Shown here: positions 47,336 through 59,824 of the stretch, piece after piece
Layout of the letters: each line of letters starts with the position of its first letter
How positions within the stretch are numbered: position 1 is the stretch's first letter
Source of the DNA: Pisaster brevispinus
Lineage: Eukaryota > Echinodermata > Asteroidea > Forcipulatida > Asteriidae
Assembly (NCBI GenBank): GCA_023634235.1
Contig: JAMKCF010000001.1
Coordinates: forward strand, 6,140,758 to 6,204,757
Direction: 5' to 3'
DNA length: 64,000 bases
The notes under the pieces: generated by a model
Database searches by the model: none
What the model was told of the DNA's origin: nothing
The model's input: the letters and a program-made list of their open reading frames with translations, nothing else
Program-made: the position numbers and the translations under genes

Positions 47336-48621
47336 CTGACATCACTGTAAAAAGTAGAAGTCCACCTGGCTTCAGCGTCTCATACAAAAATTTAACTGAA
47401 TTTTGTATATCTCCCAGGTAGTAAATGCAACTAATCGCACTGACAAAGTCGAACTTGCCAACTCCGCTGATCGCTTTGTATTCAGCGAATGTCTTTTGTA
47501 TCCATTCAAAGTGAATATCGTGTGCTTTTGCAGAGTCTTCTGAAACCAAGGCCTTGTACTTCTGCATCATAGCAGCATCAGGTTCCACAATCACCGCGTT
47601 GATTGGAAGATGGTGACGGTCGCGTAATTGTGTCAATATTTTGAAGTCAATTCCACCTAAAGGAAAGGGGCAGTTAAAAAAACGGAGTAAATCTTGAAAA
47701 AAAAGTATGTTACGATGGTTTGTACAGCTAGCTACTTAAATGTAAAGATATGCAGAGGCGGTGCAACGGGGGAAGAGGGGAGGGGCAAAGTTAACCCAGT
47801 TACATTATTTACCCCTTCCCCATTCGTCCCCCATCCCGTTTTATATAACGTTCCCCCGATGGCTGATATTTAACATTGCCCCCTTCCAAACAACAAACAA
47901 ACAAACAAACACCCCAACACCCCGACAAACAAACAAACAAACAAACAAACAAATAAACAAACACACAACTACGATAATGCAATTATGTTCACATTGTAAA
48001 TTAAACTTAAAATTATACTTATCGTTAATTAATTAACACCATCAAAGAGCCAGACCATTTTTTTTTCGCCGGCAAATATCTGGATGTATTTAAGTCTTTA
48101 AAAAGTTGGGAACATATACAATGTTAACTGCACTAGGAAAGCGGGGGTCTGCAATGCATCGGGATTGTCAAAGTGAAACGAGTTATCTTGCATCCAATTA
48201 TTTACAGTTTTTTGAGAATTTGTTGTCTGAATGCTAGATTACTAGTAAGTTGGGTGCGTGTTATGTAAACATCAAAATATTAAAACTTACCGTCTCCGGG
48301 TCCAATGCTTAGCACAAACAACTTCCTGTCGCCGAGTTGCAATGTCCCGTCCTTGACGCATGAGGATGATGGTCGGTCTGTTTCCATAGTTTGAAGAACC
48401 GGTGTACCTTTGTTTATATGAAGTTTAGTAGCGTTGGTCCGCTCTGGTTCAAATCCATCCTCAGCTTTCTTGGTGATGGGGATAATGGAGTCTAGCAGTA
48501 CTGGTAGTTTAATATCAAACCATTCGTACATAAACTCACGTCTCCTAGATAATCCCTCGTACATTTGAAGGGTTGATCTGTAAACGTCGGCATTCTTTGC
48601 CAACTGCTTTGCTTTGTACAT
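47336..48621 (-). pseudogene. HNMT-like gene copy 2, lacks the last exon
   Basis: Exon 1 (48621-48291) and exon 2 (47656-47336) are open with intact splice signals and encode the same protein as copy 1 except K for T in ITKKAEDG. SIGPGD and VEPD are kept. The duplication stops in intron 2, so the 121-residue C-terminal part is missing and the downstream (lower-coordinate) DNA has no matching exon. A transcript would need a new 3' exon; a truncated pseudogene is likelier. Confidence 0.8.
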
Positions 48622-48727
48622 CCTTGAAGGAAACAGCCTGTTTTGATATAAAAAGTTAACGTGATTATATATAACACTCAATTACGTGGGAGCAAAACTC
48701 GCCTATGAAAAACGAATAACAAAATTA

Positions 48728-48846
48728 CATGGTCACTGGGTCAGCTTGGATGAGTTTATCGACAATATAAACTCATTCCACCCCACCATAAAGTTTACTG
48801 CTGAATACTCTCTCACAAGTGTGAACTTTTTAGATGTACCTACAAC
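48728..48846 (+). mobile_element. Penelope-like RT fragment, copy 2
   Basis: Duplicate of 30557-30675 with the residues INSFHPTIKFTAEYS unchanged. Carried along with D2. Confidence 0.6.
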
Positions 48847-48914
48847 TAAATCCGCCCGGGCGAAATAGTTATCCGCCCGTGCCAAATAGTTATCCGCCCG
48901 TGCGAAATGTGCAC

Positions 48915-51900
48915 GGCGGAGTAGGTTCAATCACTGGGGGGGACCACAACATTAAAGGGACTCCGGCACAGCTATGTGTGTCCGTTCTCTCTTTTTACCT
49001 ACTTTGGTCAATCCTCTTTTTTGCCTTCAAGGAGACTACCTTCTTGTGGAACTTAAATTAACTTTCCCTACCCTTCAACAGACCGTCCACAAGTTTTTGG
49101 GACAAACCTTGTCTTACCTGAGTGCACTCTTCGCGGGACTGATCCAGTGTTAACAAGCAACTTGTGTGACCAATTGCACGCGCTAGCATTCCGAGTGTTT
49201 CGTAAAGTGTATTTTGAGTTGTCCTACTGGTTGGACTACTCGACTAATAATGAACGGCCTCTATATAGTCAACCTGTTTGAAACTTCACAATTTGCAATC
49301 CTTAAACTTCATTCAAAGTTAAACTATGCATGTGTGTGCCATAAACGTTGATCTTAGATTTATTGTACACTCTTGGCAACTCTAGTCTTTCTGTTGTAGC
49401 ACCAGAGTCTACTATAAAGCCCACAAAAGTGGTGACGATAGTACTCTCTATCTACTCATGTGTCGTGAGGTTGTGCTTCTACTTGGTCTCTTTTACCCCA
49501 AAATGTCGTTCATTACAGAAAGTGTGTATGGATCCTGTATCCAACAATGCGTAGGTCTTCACGAACGCACAACCCCCTTGCATCTTGCACCCTCATGGTT
49601 ACAATAGGTGGAATACTTTTACTACCAGCCCTTGTGACTACAGCTGGTGTCAAAAGCTGAATCAATATCGCAATTTTGAACCTTTGCCTCCAATGTTACA
49701 GAACATTAAGTTACTCAAAATACTCCACCAATAACGAAATAACTGATGTTAATGCCTTTTTATGATGATAACAATTCCAGTAGCATGTTCAGTTTGATCT
49801 GCATTCGATTTAGAGCAATTATTTTATCTAATTTATTCATATTGTTACGTACGACCAACTATTTTGGAGTTTTACCAACTTAGGTTGTTCGAACGACACC
49901 GAAGTTACAAAAATGGGAAGAACAAAATGCTGATAAAAGGGTATACCAGCAACAAACAAAGTGGTTCAGGCACAGACGGTGTATATATATTCACAAATAA
50001 CAATTGAAAATGCTTACAAACAGCTAAGGCAAATCAAGGAAACTTACAATTATGAAAATGATGAATTAAAGCGACTGCTATACATAAATGAAAATATATA
50101 TTTGGCCAAATTAGAGATTGGAATACTGTAAATAAAATGCCGCCTGCTAAAACAACTCAGGTTTGTAAATCAGTGGTGAATCCAGCACCAACCACACAGT
50201 CACACGGAGCGGGGCAGTGGGTAGCTTTTACAGCGGGACATCTCGTCAGACCAAGCCCCCAGCCAGAGCACAGTATGAATCCAGCGATCAAGCCCTTGAC
50301 GTCCTGCCAGTGGTAGTAGCGCCAGTCAATTCCTGTGGAGAGCATCCCATCCCGAGCTCTGAGTGGAGGACGCGTGGGCATTTATATACGCACATTATAA
50401 TAAATCAAATGCGACCACTTGCTCAAATGAAAGAACTTAGGAATTCTGTCAGCCGAGAAAAATCCAACAAAAAAGAACACCTAAATTAGGAATGTTAGAA
50501 ATCAGATGGTACAAAACTTTGACCATGTAAACACTATTTCATGTAAATTTACAATAATTGATTAAAAAACAATTTTACCCCTAAAATGAATGTGCAAGTT
50601 GTGTATAATTCCCCTTTTGTATCAACTCCAAATAGTTGAACTTATTTAGGTTCAAACTGTATCCTCAACTCGACTACAATCCTTACCATACTATTGTAGT
50701 CTAAAAGTTACATTAACCACTTTACAATCACAATTTAACCCGCCTACAATCTCCAATCCCTGATTCAGAGTTTACTTAGACTTATATTATTTAACTTTAA
50801 GTAAACTAACCTTTACTCACAACATTGGGCGCATCAAAAGTAAAACGTTATTGGTGACTAATCAATTTTTTGTGGGTCTTTTCCTGGTAAAAGATGCAAA
50901 ACAGCGCCCTCATTTGAGCAACAAATATAACTTCACCTATGCACAAAAAGTGAATTACACTGCCCATCCCACACATTCATAAGGTGTGGCATGTGTGTGT
51001 CAATAGTTCACGCTTCGCGTAGCCGCGTTCAATTCTCTTTCATTTGTACCAGCAGAGGTAGGCCCTATACGTGTGTGTAGGAGCTGCAAGTTAAATCGCT
51101 CTTGTCCACAGGAGAATCATCCGGACTTCGCAAACATTATAAACAAGGTAAACGTATTTTATACCTTTACAAAATATGATTATTTGAGGATTAACTGCGT
51201 AGTAATGACCAGGGCCTAATTTCATAGAGCTGCTTAAGCACAAAATTAGCTTAGCACAACAAAATTATGCTTATCAGAAAAATGTTGTCAGTTAAACCAT
51301 TTCACATGTAGCATTTGTGACTGGTATTATACTTATTGTTGCTTAGCTTAAGCCGCTTAGTATGCGCGTTAGCCGACTGTTCCACTCCAATATTCACCAA
51401 GGTCCAAAGTCCATGAAGCCTGTGGGAATAGTCCCACATACCAGAAATGTAAGTGGTACCTTTTACAAGGACGTTGGTGCTCACTGCTGTATTAAATAAC
51501 TGTTCATGCTTTTATCCCGAGCTCTGCTGGGACATTAGTTTTGGCTTTCTCTGTGATAGAAGTCGCCTCGGAAATCTACATCATTGCGTTGCTTATTCTT
51601 CTACATTTTCACAACACGTTGTTCCACACTTAACACCCAAACTCATTCAAAGCTAAGTGTGAATTTAGTTCCGTTGTGTCCGTCTGATGGCTTAATGGAA
51701 AACAAGGAATAGAAGTGGAGGTTTCACTGAGGTGTCCACCTGCTTTAGGGATTTGTATGACTTTTAATACGTGACTAAAACAGAACGAAACAGAACGACA
51801 TTGGTTCGCTTCTCATCTAATACCGAGACCTACGTCACGTTGATCGACGTGACCATGCCTTCCAAATAAGTTTTAGGCCCGCTAAGTCTACAATCTTGTT

Positions 51901-52398
51901 ATGACTTTCAACTGTCGGATTGAATTGATGCTAACCCCCGTTCAGGTATATGTGTATGTACTGTATAATCAAAAATCATATCTCGTGAACCATAAAGGGT
52001 TTTGACTTTAAACCTTCCATGTACTCAGACCTTATTGTGTCGATGAAACCGCAGAGATTTTCGGGATGATGACGTCATCAATGACGTCATAACATTAAAT
52101 CAACGTTATTTACAAAAACGAATCTGAAAAAACATTTTTTGCTACATACAAGATCTTTTGACCATGTGAAAGACATCAGAGTATTTTAAAAAACTTTCAC
52201 AAGTGTGACCCTCTGTGACCTTTACTCCTGGTCGAAACTGAAAGAGGATACTCCATACTTCAAAACTCATATCCCATTAACCAAAAAGGGTTAAACCTCA
52301 AACTTTACATATGTACTTAGACCTGAGTGTGTAGATGAAACCGCAGTTATTTTCGGGATGATGACGACATCGATGTTGTCCTAACATTAAATTAACCT
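48915..52398. repeat. Block X, copy 2, inverted
   Basis: Reverse complement of 33569-37090, starting ggcggagtaggttcaatcac. The protease relic is on the minus strand (near 49550-49320) and the gag-like frames on the plus strand (49930-50490). Confidence 0.92.
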
Positions 52399-52586
52399 TT
52401 AATACGATAAAATAAAACTCGCGCGACAGTGAACGGTGAGGATGAATTTGATCAATAAAATTGAACGACATTGTTGTAACTCATTATTGGTGTGTTACTT
52501 GAGTTCGATCTCTAAGAATGAGTCATACTACGCACGTGTGTGTAACCAGACACTTGTATTCGTTTATTTACCTATTCATACATTTC
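52399..52586. repeat. 188-bp segment identical to 11228-11415
   Basis: Placed between inverted block X and the left Polinton TIR. Its first 42 bases overlap the end of block X, as if that shared word served as the joining point. Confidence 0.85.
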
Positions 52587-52587
52587 C

Positions 52588-52743
52588 GGGAACAATCGAT
52601 AGATGGCATTGTTATGTAGATCTTAAGTTTACGACGACACACGCATAGAGCATGTGAAGGAGATGCCTGTATCGCTTCATCAATGGACGTGTTGATATTT
52701 TACATGGACTCGTAAACAAGTCAGTGACGTCATACAACAACTA
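52588..52743. repeat. Polinton TIR, left side
   Basis: Reverse complement of 44291-44445 and of 56781-56935. With the latter it brackets a 4.3-kb interval holding the Cys/His gene fragment and a truncated integrase. Confidence 0.7.
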
Positions 52744-53090
52744 GACCAAAATGTGTGGCCGATTATCGTGCAGTTTCGTGACGCATATCAAGCATGAGCA
52801 TTTTTATTATCTTGAATTTAAAAGAAAAATATGGTTAACAACGTACCATAAATCCACAATCGATCTTTTGGCCAGTTTTCTTGTAATGGGCACATTGCCA
52901 TATTTTCAAAGCATAGTGCGAGGCTGGGGGAAAGCATGACCTCATCAATGACCAATCAACGTTGGCTTTACGAGACCGCGCGGCAGCAGTTGCGGTGAGT
53001 AAACCAATAGCTGTAGAGCTGTTATGTTCACGAGGTCATGACCTCTGCACACCTAACGATAGAGACGCACAACAATTACATTACTGCATT
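52744..53090 (+). promoter_or_regulatory. Promoter-like region with CCAAT boxes and an AGGTCATGACCT palindrome
   Basis: CCAAT words lie near 52952 and 53013. The 14-bp palindrome gaggtcatgacctc is at 53032-53045; its core AGGTCATGACCT is the ideal inverted pair of nuclear-receptor half-sites with no spacer. It lies 45 bp before the ATG at 53091. The CpG-rich patch 52965-53010 adds to the promoter look. Confidence 0.35.
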
Positions 53091-55206
53091 ATGGCTGCCC
53101 TTCCTTGTCTGCAGAAAAGATGTCGCAAAGAAAATGTATTTTGCATTTGTCTAGCGTTGGAACGAAGGTTTTACAATTTTCGGAAAAAAAGTTGGAGAAA
53201 GTTCCTTTCATGTGCAAGAAGATGGAAAGAAATAGATGGTACTGTCGAGCGTGAAATTGTCACCAAAGCAGAGGCATGTCTTGGGCTCTTCGAGCTCGAG
53301 CTCAGCGATCGCCATGTCGAAGAACACAACGTCGATGATGAACAACTGTCACAAGATCTCTCTCAGGTAACGTCCAACGATACCTTTTTCCTTCTTAATT
53401 TAAAAAAATGTCGGAACCCAGTGATGTTTTTAGTCTTGATTTATTTTATTGGCTTTGTTTTTTCTATGGCGATTTGTTTCCAAGCGCTCCATGTTTACTT
53501 TTTGTCCAGAGAAAATAATAAATGGTACTGACTTGCATACCCTTACCTTAGAGTTAGACTAGAGGCCTTACTATTAGTTACTACGGGAAGATCCTCGTGA
53601 TGTTTTTCAGAAGTGACTTTTCCAGGAATTTATTTATTAATCCTTTATAGATTATATCGTGGACTGGTGATTATTCACAACGTTTGTCCTTATTTTAAGT
53701 TAGACCAACAACATAAACTATAAATATAATTATAAAGGCAGGGTGTTTGTCATTTTTTACTACACTTGCAATGTTGCAGTACTCTAGTACTACTCTTCTC
53801 TAGTGTTAGTATTTAACTAACCATTTAAACAAATCTTTTTATTATATATTCTTCCATTCAAACTTGTGAAAAATGTTGTCTTTATTTATTCTGGCCTTTC
53901 ATCTGACAAAAATAAACATGGAAATGATTTTTATTCAGTTGAGCTTTTTAATTTAATTTTATTGTTTTATTCTTTGATTTGTTTTACTTGAAGATGGGGA
54001 TGACCTCGGGAAAAAATGTATGTTTGTATCTGAAACCTTACTTGTTATGAATATGAGGATGTCAATCGTAGGCATCCTGTGAAATTATTTCATCTGAAAT
54101 ACCCCAGTTGTTGGAAACCAATAAAAACATTTGAATCTGATTAACAATTCAGGGATGAATTGTATTAGATTTCTGAGGGTTGGTGTCCGTTCACGAATGA
54201 TGCAGCCAGAGATGTGGTTGGCATGTTTGGTAAACCTGGTTGGTTTCAACATTTTTGTGACAGTACCGTGACAGTTTTTAGCTGTTTTAGAATGTATCCA
54301 GCTGAAGCGTTCAGCTGAAAAGGTATTGGACTGAAGACTGGTGGTAGTGGGATTGGTTGAAAGATAAACATGATCGACCAATAGTGTGGATCGACTGAAC
54401 ATGCCCAACATATACACTCGATGGATGCTGGTTTTTATAAACTTTTGGACTGCATACGCAAAACCATATGTATGTATGGATGATTAGCCAAAAGAAATTA
54501 TATAGTTTTTATAATTGCTATTACTTTTTTTATTTGATTTACAGATTTATGGGTACCACTCGTGAGTGCTACAAGCGTTTTTGTGACATTAACCAGATTT
54601 CAAGGGCTGAGAAAAGGAACGAGAAGAAACGGAAACATCAAGGTAGGCAGACATTGAATAATTCAATCAAGATTTAAATGTGCAGTAATATTAAGTTTCT
54701 TATTGCTTTTCAAATCTTCTTGCATGTGTAGTTTTGTTTTTTCACCTCTATTTCTGATCACGATGCCCATCCCTAAGTCACTTCATTCCTCTGTTTCTAT
54801 AATATATTTTGTTTTTTCATATTCTCATTGTTTTTTTCTCTTCATACATATTCAGACCAAGATGAAGTTGAGCAGGGAAAAGGCAGCACTGAACCCCAGC
54901 GAAGAAAACTGAGTTCATCATCAAACTTCCTCCCTGGCAACCCAGAAAAACCTCATGTTCTTGCACAGGTGTGCATTGTCTGCAATAAGAAAGACAGATG
55001 GAGTAGAGAGAAAATATCGAGGAAAACTGTGCGTGACAAATACTCACAGTGCCAAACTGTGACTGCAGGCCAACTGTTAGAAGCAGCACAGCAAAAGAAG
55101 GATGAGAGGCTACTAATGCAAATCGAGAATAAAGATCTCATAGCTTTAGAAGTATGCTATCATCGTCTTTGCTATAATGAGTATACCCGATTCTTGACAC
55201 GGTATA
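53091..55206 (+). CDS. Unrecognised multi-exon gene with a Cys/His-rich domain, 3' end cut off
   Basis: Likely exons: 53091-53366 (ATG, open to a gtaacg donor), 54545-54642 (after ttgatttacag, ending before gtaggc) and 54856 onward (after attcag). Exons 2 and 3 join in phase to give KRKHQDQDEVEQ; exon 1 to exon 2 does not fit in phase, so an exon between or another donor is missing from this model. Exon 3 encodes VCIVCNKKDRW, a helix with AAQQKKDERLL, and ALEVCYHRLCYNEY: a CxxC...C...CYHRxCY pattern suggesting zinc binding. I associate this pattern with uncharacterised invertebrate proteins often near transposons; function unknown. The frame runs into the tandem-duplication junction at 55206/55207 and loses its rest. 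Confidence 0.5.
53534..54540. other. Intron-like stretch of the unrecognised gene
   Basis: AT-rich, with stops in all frames. A minus-strand open stretch (54417-54085) has no domain and is probably chance. Confidence 0.35.
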
Positions 55207-55807
55207 TAAGGGTTTTTGTATACGTAAAGTATTTCCACATGCGTGCCTTAAGTGTACGATTAAATCGTTCAACGATTGAAGCTTTTACTTCACTATTTGT
55301 TGTGTAAAACTTTATGTTTTTGTCTTTTAGAAAGCGTTGGAAAAGCTTATTCATAAATTCGCTACCTTTATCCGTGTGAATCATAATAGGTTGTCTCCTG
55401 CCTGTTCTTAGAATATTTCTGTACGCTTCAACTAGCGTCTTCCCGGTCTTATTTTTTAATGTAATTACCCATGCAAATTTCGAAAATACATCGATACATG
55501 TAAGTAAAAACTTATTTCCGTTATTATGTTTGGATATGCTGGCCACGTCAACCAAATCCAGCTAATGTATTTCATCACGTCCCACTGCTATCACTTTGTT
55601 TCTTGGATAGTTCTTGCGTGCTGGTTTATGTAGAGTGTAGGTATCTTCTCCTTTGAAAAAGTCTTTAATCTGAGCCTTTGTAAATTTAAACTTAGCTTCT
55701 CGTTTAGTAGCTCGGTATGACTTATGAATGCTCCCCAGACCACTTTCTTCCCCCACGTTGTAATATAATTTATTTAAGTACCGAGCTCTACGTTTTATAA
55801 CTGACAT
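55207..55807 (-). pseudogene. Polinton integrase copy 2, C-terminally truncated
   Basis: From ATG at 55807, with the same in-frame TAG before DLVDVAS. It keeps the first two catalytic aspartates and the glutamate region (EVKASIVERFN), but the frame enters foreign sequence at the duplication junction, losing the C-terminal third with the chromodomain. Differences from copy 1 are few (for example N for K in RARYLNKLYY). Confidence 0.85.
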
Positions 55808-55997
55808 CTTGATCAACTAGTACCTAATCATATAGTAATAAAATATACATGGAAACTCAGCTTTTAAACCATCACCTTTAACTCTATTTTGACGTGACTA
55901 GAATGATTCATTAAACTGTTTAAAAAAAACAACAACAACTCATAAGCATATAAACATTATATCAACAAATGTGGTACAGTTTTTATTAAAACACTTC

Positions 55998-56475
55998 ACA
56001 AAACGTGTAAAAAAAACATGTACAAAAAAAACTGAAAACGTGTAAAAAAATTATCAAAACGTGTAAAAAAAAACTGAAAACGTGTAAAAAAACCTGAAAA
56101 CGTGTAAAAAAATTATCTAAAGGTGTAAAAAAAATGGTAAACAACAAACATAAGAAACGTGTACATTACTATGGGAAAATTTTTCAATTTTTCAAAAACG
56201 TGTAAAAAAAATTTCAAAACGTGTAAAAAAATTCTCAAAACGTGTAAAAAAACCTGAAAACGTGTAAAAAAAACTGAAAACGTGTAAAAAAATTATCAAA
56301 ACGTGTAAAAAAAAATGGTAAACAACAAACATAAGAAACGTGTACATTACTATGGGAACATTTTTCAATTTTTCAAAAACGTGTAAAAAAAAATTCAAAA
56401 CGTGTAAAAAAAATTTCAAAACGTGTAAAAAAAACTGAAAACGTGTAAAAAAAACTGAAAACGTGTAAAAAAACT
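55998..56475. repeat. aaaacgtgtaaaaaaa tandem tract, copy 2
   Basis: Partner of 43510-43990, with units lost, gained and reordered; net length differs by about 11 bp. The long words recur near 56140 and 56325, about 185 bp apart. Confidence 0.92.
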
Positions 56476-56780
56476 TAAAATTTGTGACTTATTTTTTTTC
56501 TTCATGTAACTCATTTTGTACACAAGTATGTGTATCGTTTCTATAATCGGTGTGTCGCTTAGTCGGTTATTCGGTTTGGTATTTTAAAAATGTGAATTAC
56601 TAAATCATACGGGTTGCCACTGACTACTTTATAAAGTAAGTACTTTAACTCCAAATACATGAGTTGGTACGATACCTATTGTCTTGCAACGACAAATGAC
56701 GTATTTTTTATTAATATACATTTAATCCTCTCTCAAAACATGTTCAGACACGACGGACGTATGGTCTGTCGTTCAACCCA

Positions 56781-56935
56781 GTTGTTGTATGACGTCACTG
56801 ACTTGTTTACGAGTCCATGTAAAATATCAACACGTCCATTGATGAAGCGATACAGGCATCTCCTTCACATGCTCTATGCGTGTGTCGTCGTAAACTTAAG
56901 ATCTACATAACAATGCCATCTATCGATTGTTGCCG
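56781..56935. repeat. Polinton TIR, right side, copy 2
   Basis: Counterpart of 44291-44445 and inverse of 52588-52743. Confidence 0.7.
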
Positions 56936-59631
56936 GTAGTTGTGCAATGCCCCCTCTTGATTTATTTATAGCTTGTAAGTTGCATTATAGCTTGTAAATT
57001 GCATTAGCCATCCCCCAATATTACACGCGACCAATGGTGCGTATCATCACACGATTCCTCCCTGTCCCGAAACATTACTTTAGAAACTTTAGATGGTCAG
57101 TTCAGCCGATCAGATGCAACGTATTTACCTCGATTCCCAAATACGGTGCATTTAGTTTTCATTCTTCAAAGTTAGTGTATAAACATGTTCACCGTACGTT
57201 GAGAAATGACTTGAACAATCATTAAAGATCTGGTCTTGATGGAGTGCTTGCGTTCATTTTGACGACGAACGCACCCCCCCCCTTTATGCAAGAAGAAGTG
57301 GGCAATAAAGCTCATCCAGACTTGAGTGTTAATACAATGTGTTAAAAAATAACGCTGTAGTGCAATATATCGCATTGAAACTGCGTGTTATTCGAAGACG
57401 TGGAAAATGCATTGGCATTATTTTACCTCTAAGATGGGCAAAGAGCAGCACGTACGCTTACAGGTAATAGAAATCTTTTACCGCCATCACAACGATGTCA
57501 ATGTACCGTATTGTGTGTGTGTTGAACCTTGATAAAGAGAATCTTCTTCCAAGCCAAGTCTTTTCAAAACACTTGTTTACAGGCATCGCTGTATACCCGA
57601 AAAGGTTGAGGAAAAACGAAAAGAATAACAAAGGATGACTGGTAGTCTTAATGAGACAACTTATTCACGCGATGAAAGAGGGATGTAACTAACAAAGCGA
57701 GCTAAAAGTAGTGAGCCGACATTTCAAAAAGAAAACTATGCAGTAGGGCCGAGATGCGTTGTGCCACTCATGGGTTAACACAAAAGGAACGAGCAAAACA
57801 AACTTAAACATTGATTGATCCGCCAATACGTGTGGTTATTCGTTTGCGCAGGGATGCTGACACGAGGGAACATCTAAAATAAGTTTGATTTGTTGTTACT
57901 TTTTAATGGCAGATGGTACAAACATGCACATAGCTCTTAGAGTTAAGGTTTGCTGAACTGTATATTGTTGGGTTTTGTCCCCCAAGTATACTTAAAACAA
58001 TTTATTGCGTTGTAAGATCTGAGTGGTATACTACACATTTTGTGTAAAGTATATAGTTTTTGCCCCTTCTTATGTTTATTTGATATGCCTATAATTATAT
58101 TATACAATGAGTAGGGTAGATTGCCTTAGCTGTTTATATTTATATAGTAGGTCCCCCAAATCCTTAAAAAAACTTTAAAACTGTAGTACGCATGACCTAA
58201 ACATATCGATACATAATACAAACAAATTTTAACAGGGATTAATTAAATTCACATACAGTGTATACCTATTGAAGAATGCGTTAGTACTAAATTCCGTATT
58301 AAAGTTTGTAATGATTTCTTCCACATGCACACACACATCTCCCGTCTTTCACATATTATACGTGATATAGCGCTGATTCACAGATCTAAAAGCTCAGGGA
58401 ATGAAATGAACAAAACAATCACCATGTAGAAGATATTCTGGTGTGTTTTTTTTTTTTTTTTGGTCTAAAACACCTCGTAAAAAGTAACGTCATTTCTAAA
58501 ATTCAGAGTTGCAAACACAAGTTTGTGTATGTACAAAACAAAACAGACCCAAGCGTGACAACATAACCTATAGGCACAGGGTGAACCCTTATCCTTTAAC
58601 CAAAGAGTGGGGAACACCATTATCGATTCGTCAACAACAAAGAAAGGGGGATCCATGACGCAATGACCAAACTGTGTACATGTATTAGTGATGCGATGTG
58701 GGCATGCGGGCTGGAGACACGTAAAGACTCGATCGTACGTGTACAAATCAACATGTCCCAACAAAGTCTACCGAACAAGGATCACATACTTCATAATGAA
58801 TTGTTATTGCAGCTTGAGTATGCAGTATCGCGAGAAACACTGGATATGGGCTAAATCTCATCCTCATAATTCATAATGTCTTGGATATAATGGATGAACG
58901 AACACATGCCAATAATCGGATGTCGGTGAGTTTGTTTTATTCGGTAATCGTGATTCGTAATGATGTCAAGGTACGAATCACGTTAGATTTATTATACGTG
59001 AAATTAAGTCCGGTTTTCCTCCATTGGAAACAAATGAATTGCCTCATTAAAAAAAATGCTACGCGTGGGGGTACTATCATCAAGAAAAGGTGACACTAAA
59101 TCGTATTTGTTTGTGTGGTAGCCGCCGTTTTCTTATTGACTTGCCTCGACACAAACTTAGTGTTTGTTATTGCCGTCGTGTGTTTAGTCTGTAGTCTGAG
59201 AAATATTGTGTGATCGCCATGGTTGTGGCTAGGGGAACTAGACCCTATCGTTATACGTAGGATACCATTACGACACCGGACATGATTCGTCCGAATGGCA
59301 GACACCATTCACGTAGGTGAAACGCGCCCCAAATATAACTTTATAAGGTAGGTAATTTTCTTTATTGAAATAAAATCAAATTGTTTTGTAAGGAAATGGA
59401 AACTAATTTAGTTGACACTACAGTATCATGCTGGATATAAAACTCCCCCTCCAAACTAATTGTTCATACACCCCACGCATTGTGTACACCCCTCCCTGAA
59501 TTAATGGTTCAGTCTATCGGCTCCTCAAATTATGCAAATTAGGTATCATGTGACCCTAAATGCAGCCTTCTGATTGGTCGAGAGGCCCTAAACCCATTGG
59601 GAAAATAACCTGTACAGACGGGGAGTACTAC
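56936..59631. other. 2.7-kb segment U, copy 2, no gene recognised
   Basis: Copy of 44446-47142 with only isolated differences (for example poly-T length near 58446-58461). Confidence 0.4.
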
Positions 59632-59824
59632 TAAAGTCCTAGGGCAGCTAAGACAGAAGTGTAAGTTAAGGGATTGTGTTCTTTGAATTGTTAGGCGTAC
59701 TTTATTATAGTACGCTATTTCCAGGATGAGAGAATATCAGTGACGCACTGCATTATTAAGTTTCTGAAGTACTATTTCAAAAATATGTAGAAAGACAAAA
59801 TACTACAACAAAAACTTCAAATAC

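Larger units (their letters stand above)
47143..48909. repeat. Segmental duplication D2 (HNMT exons 1-2), copy 2
   Basis: Copy of 28961-30737, same orientation, joined on the right to inverted block X. Confidence 0.93.
42706..55206. repeat. Tandem duplication D3, unit 1 (12.5 kb)
   Basis: From 'taagggtttttgtatacg' inside the integrase to 55206. Unit 2 begins at 55207 with the same bases. Corresponding points lie 12501 bp apart before the short-repeat tract and 12486-12490 bp apart after it. The units are nearly identical. Confidence 0.93.

Noticed and set aside
54085..54417. 110-codon minus frame within the putative intron
   Set aside because: No domain, and it lies opposite candidate exons of the plus-strand gene; most likely chance.
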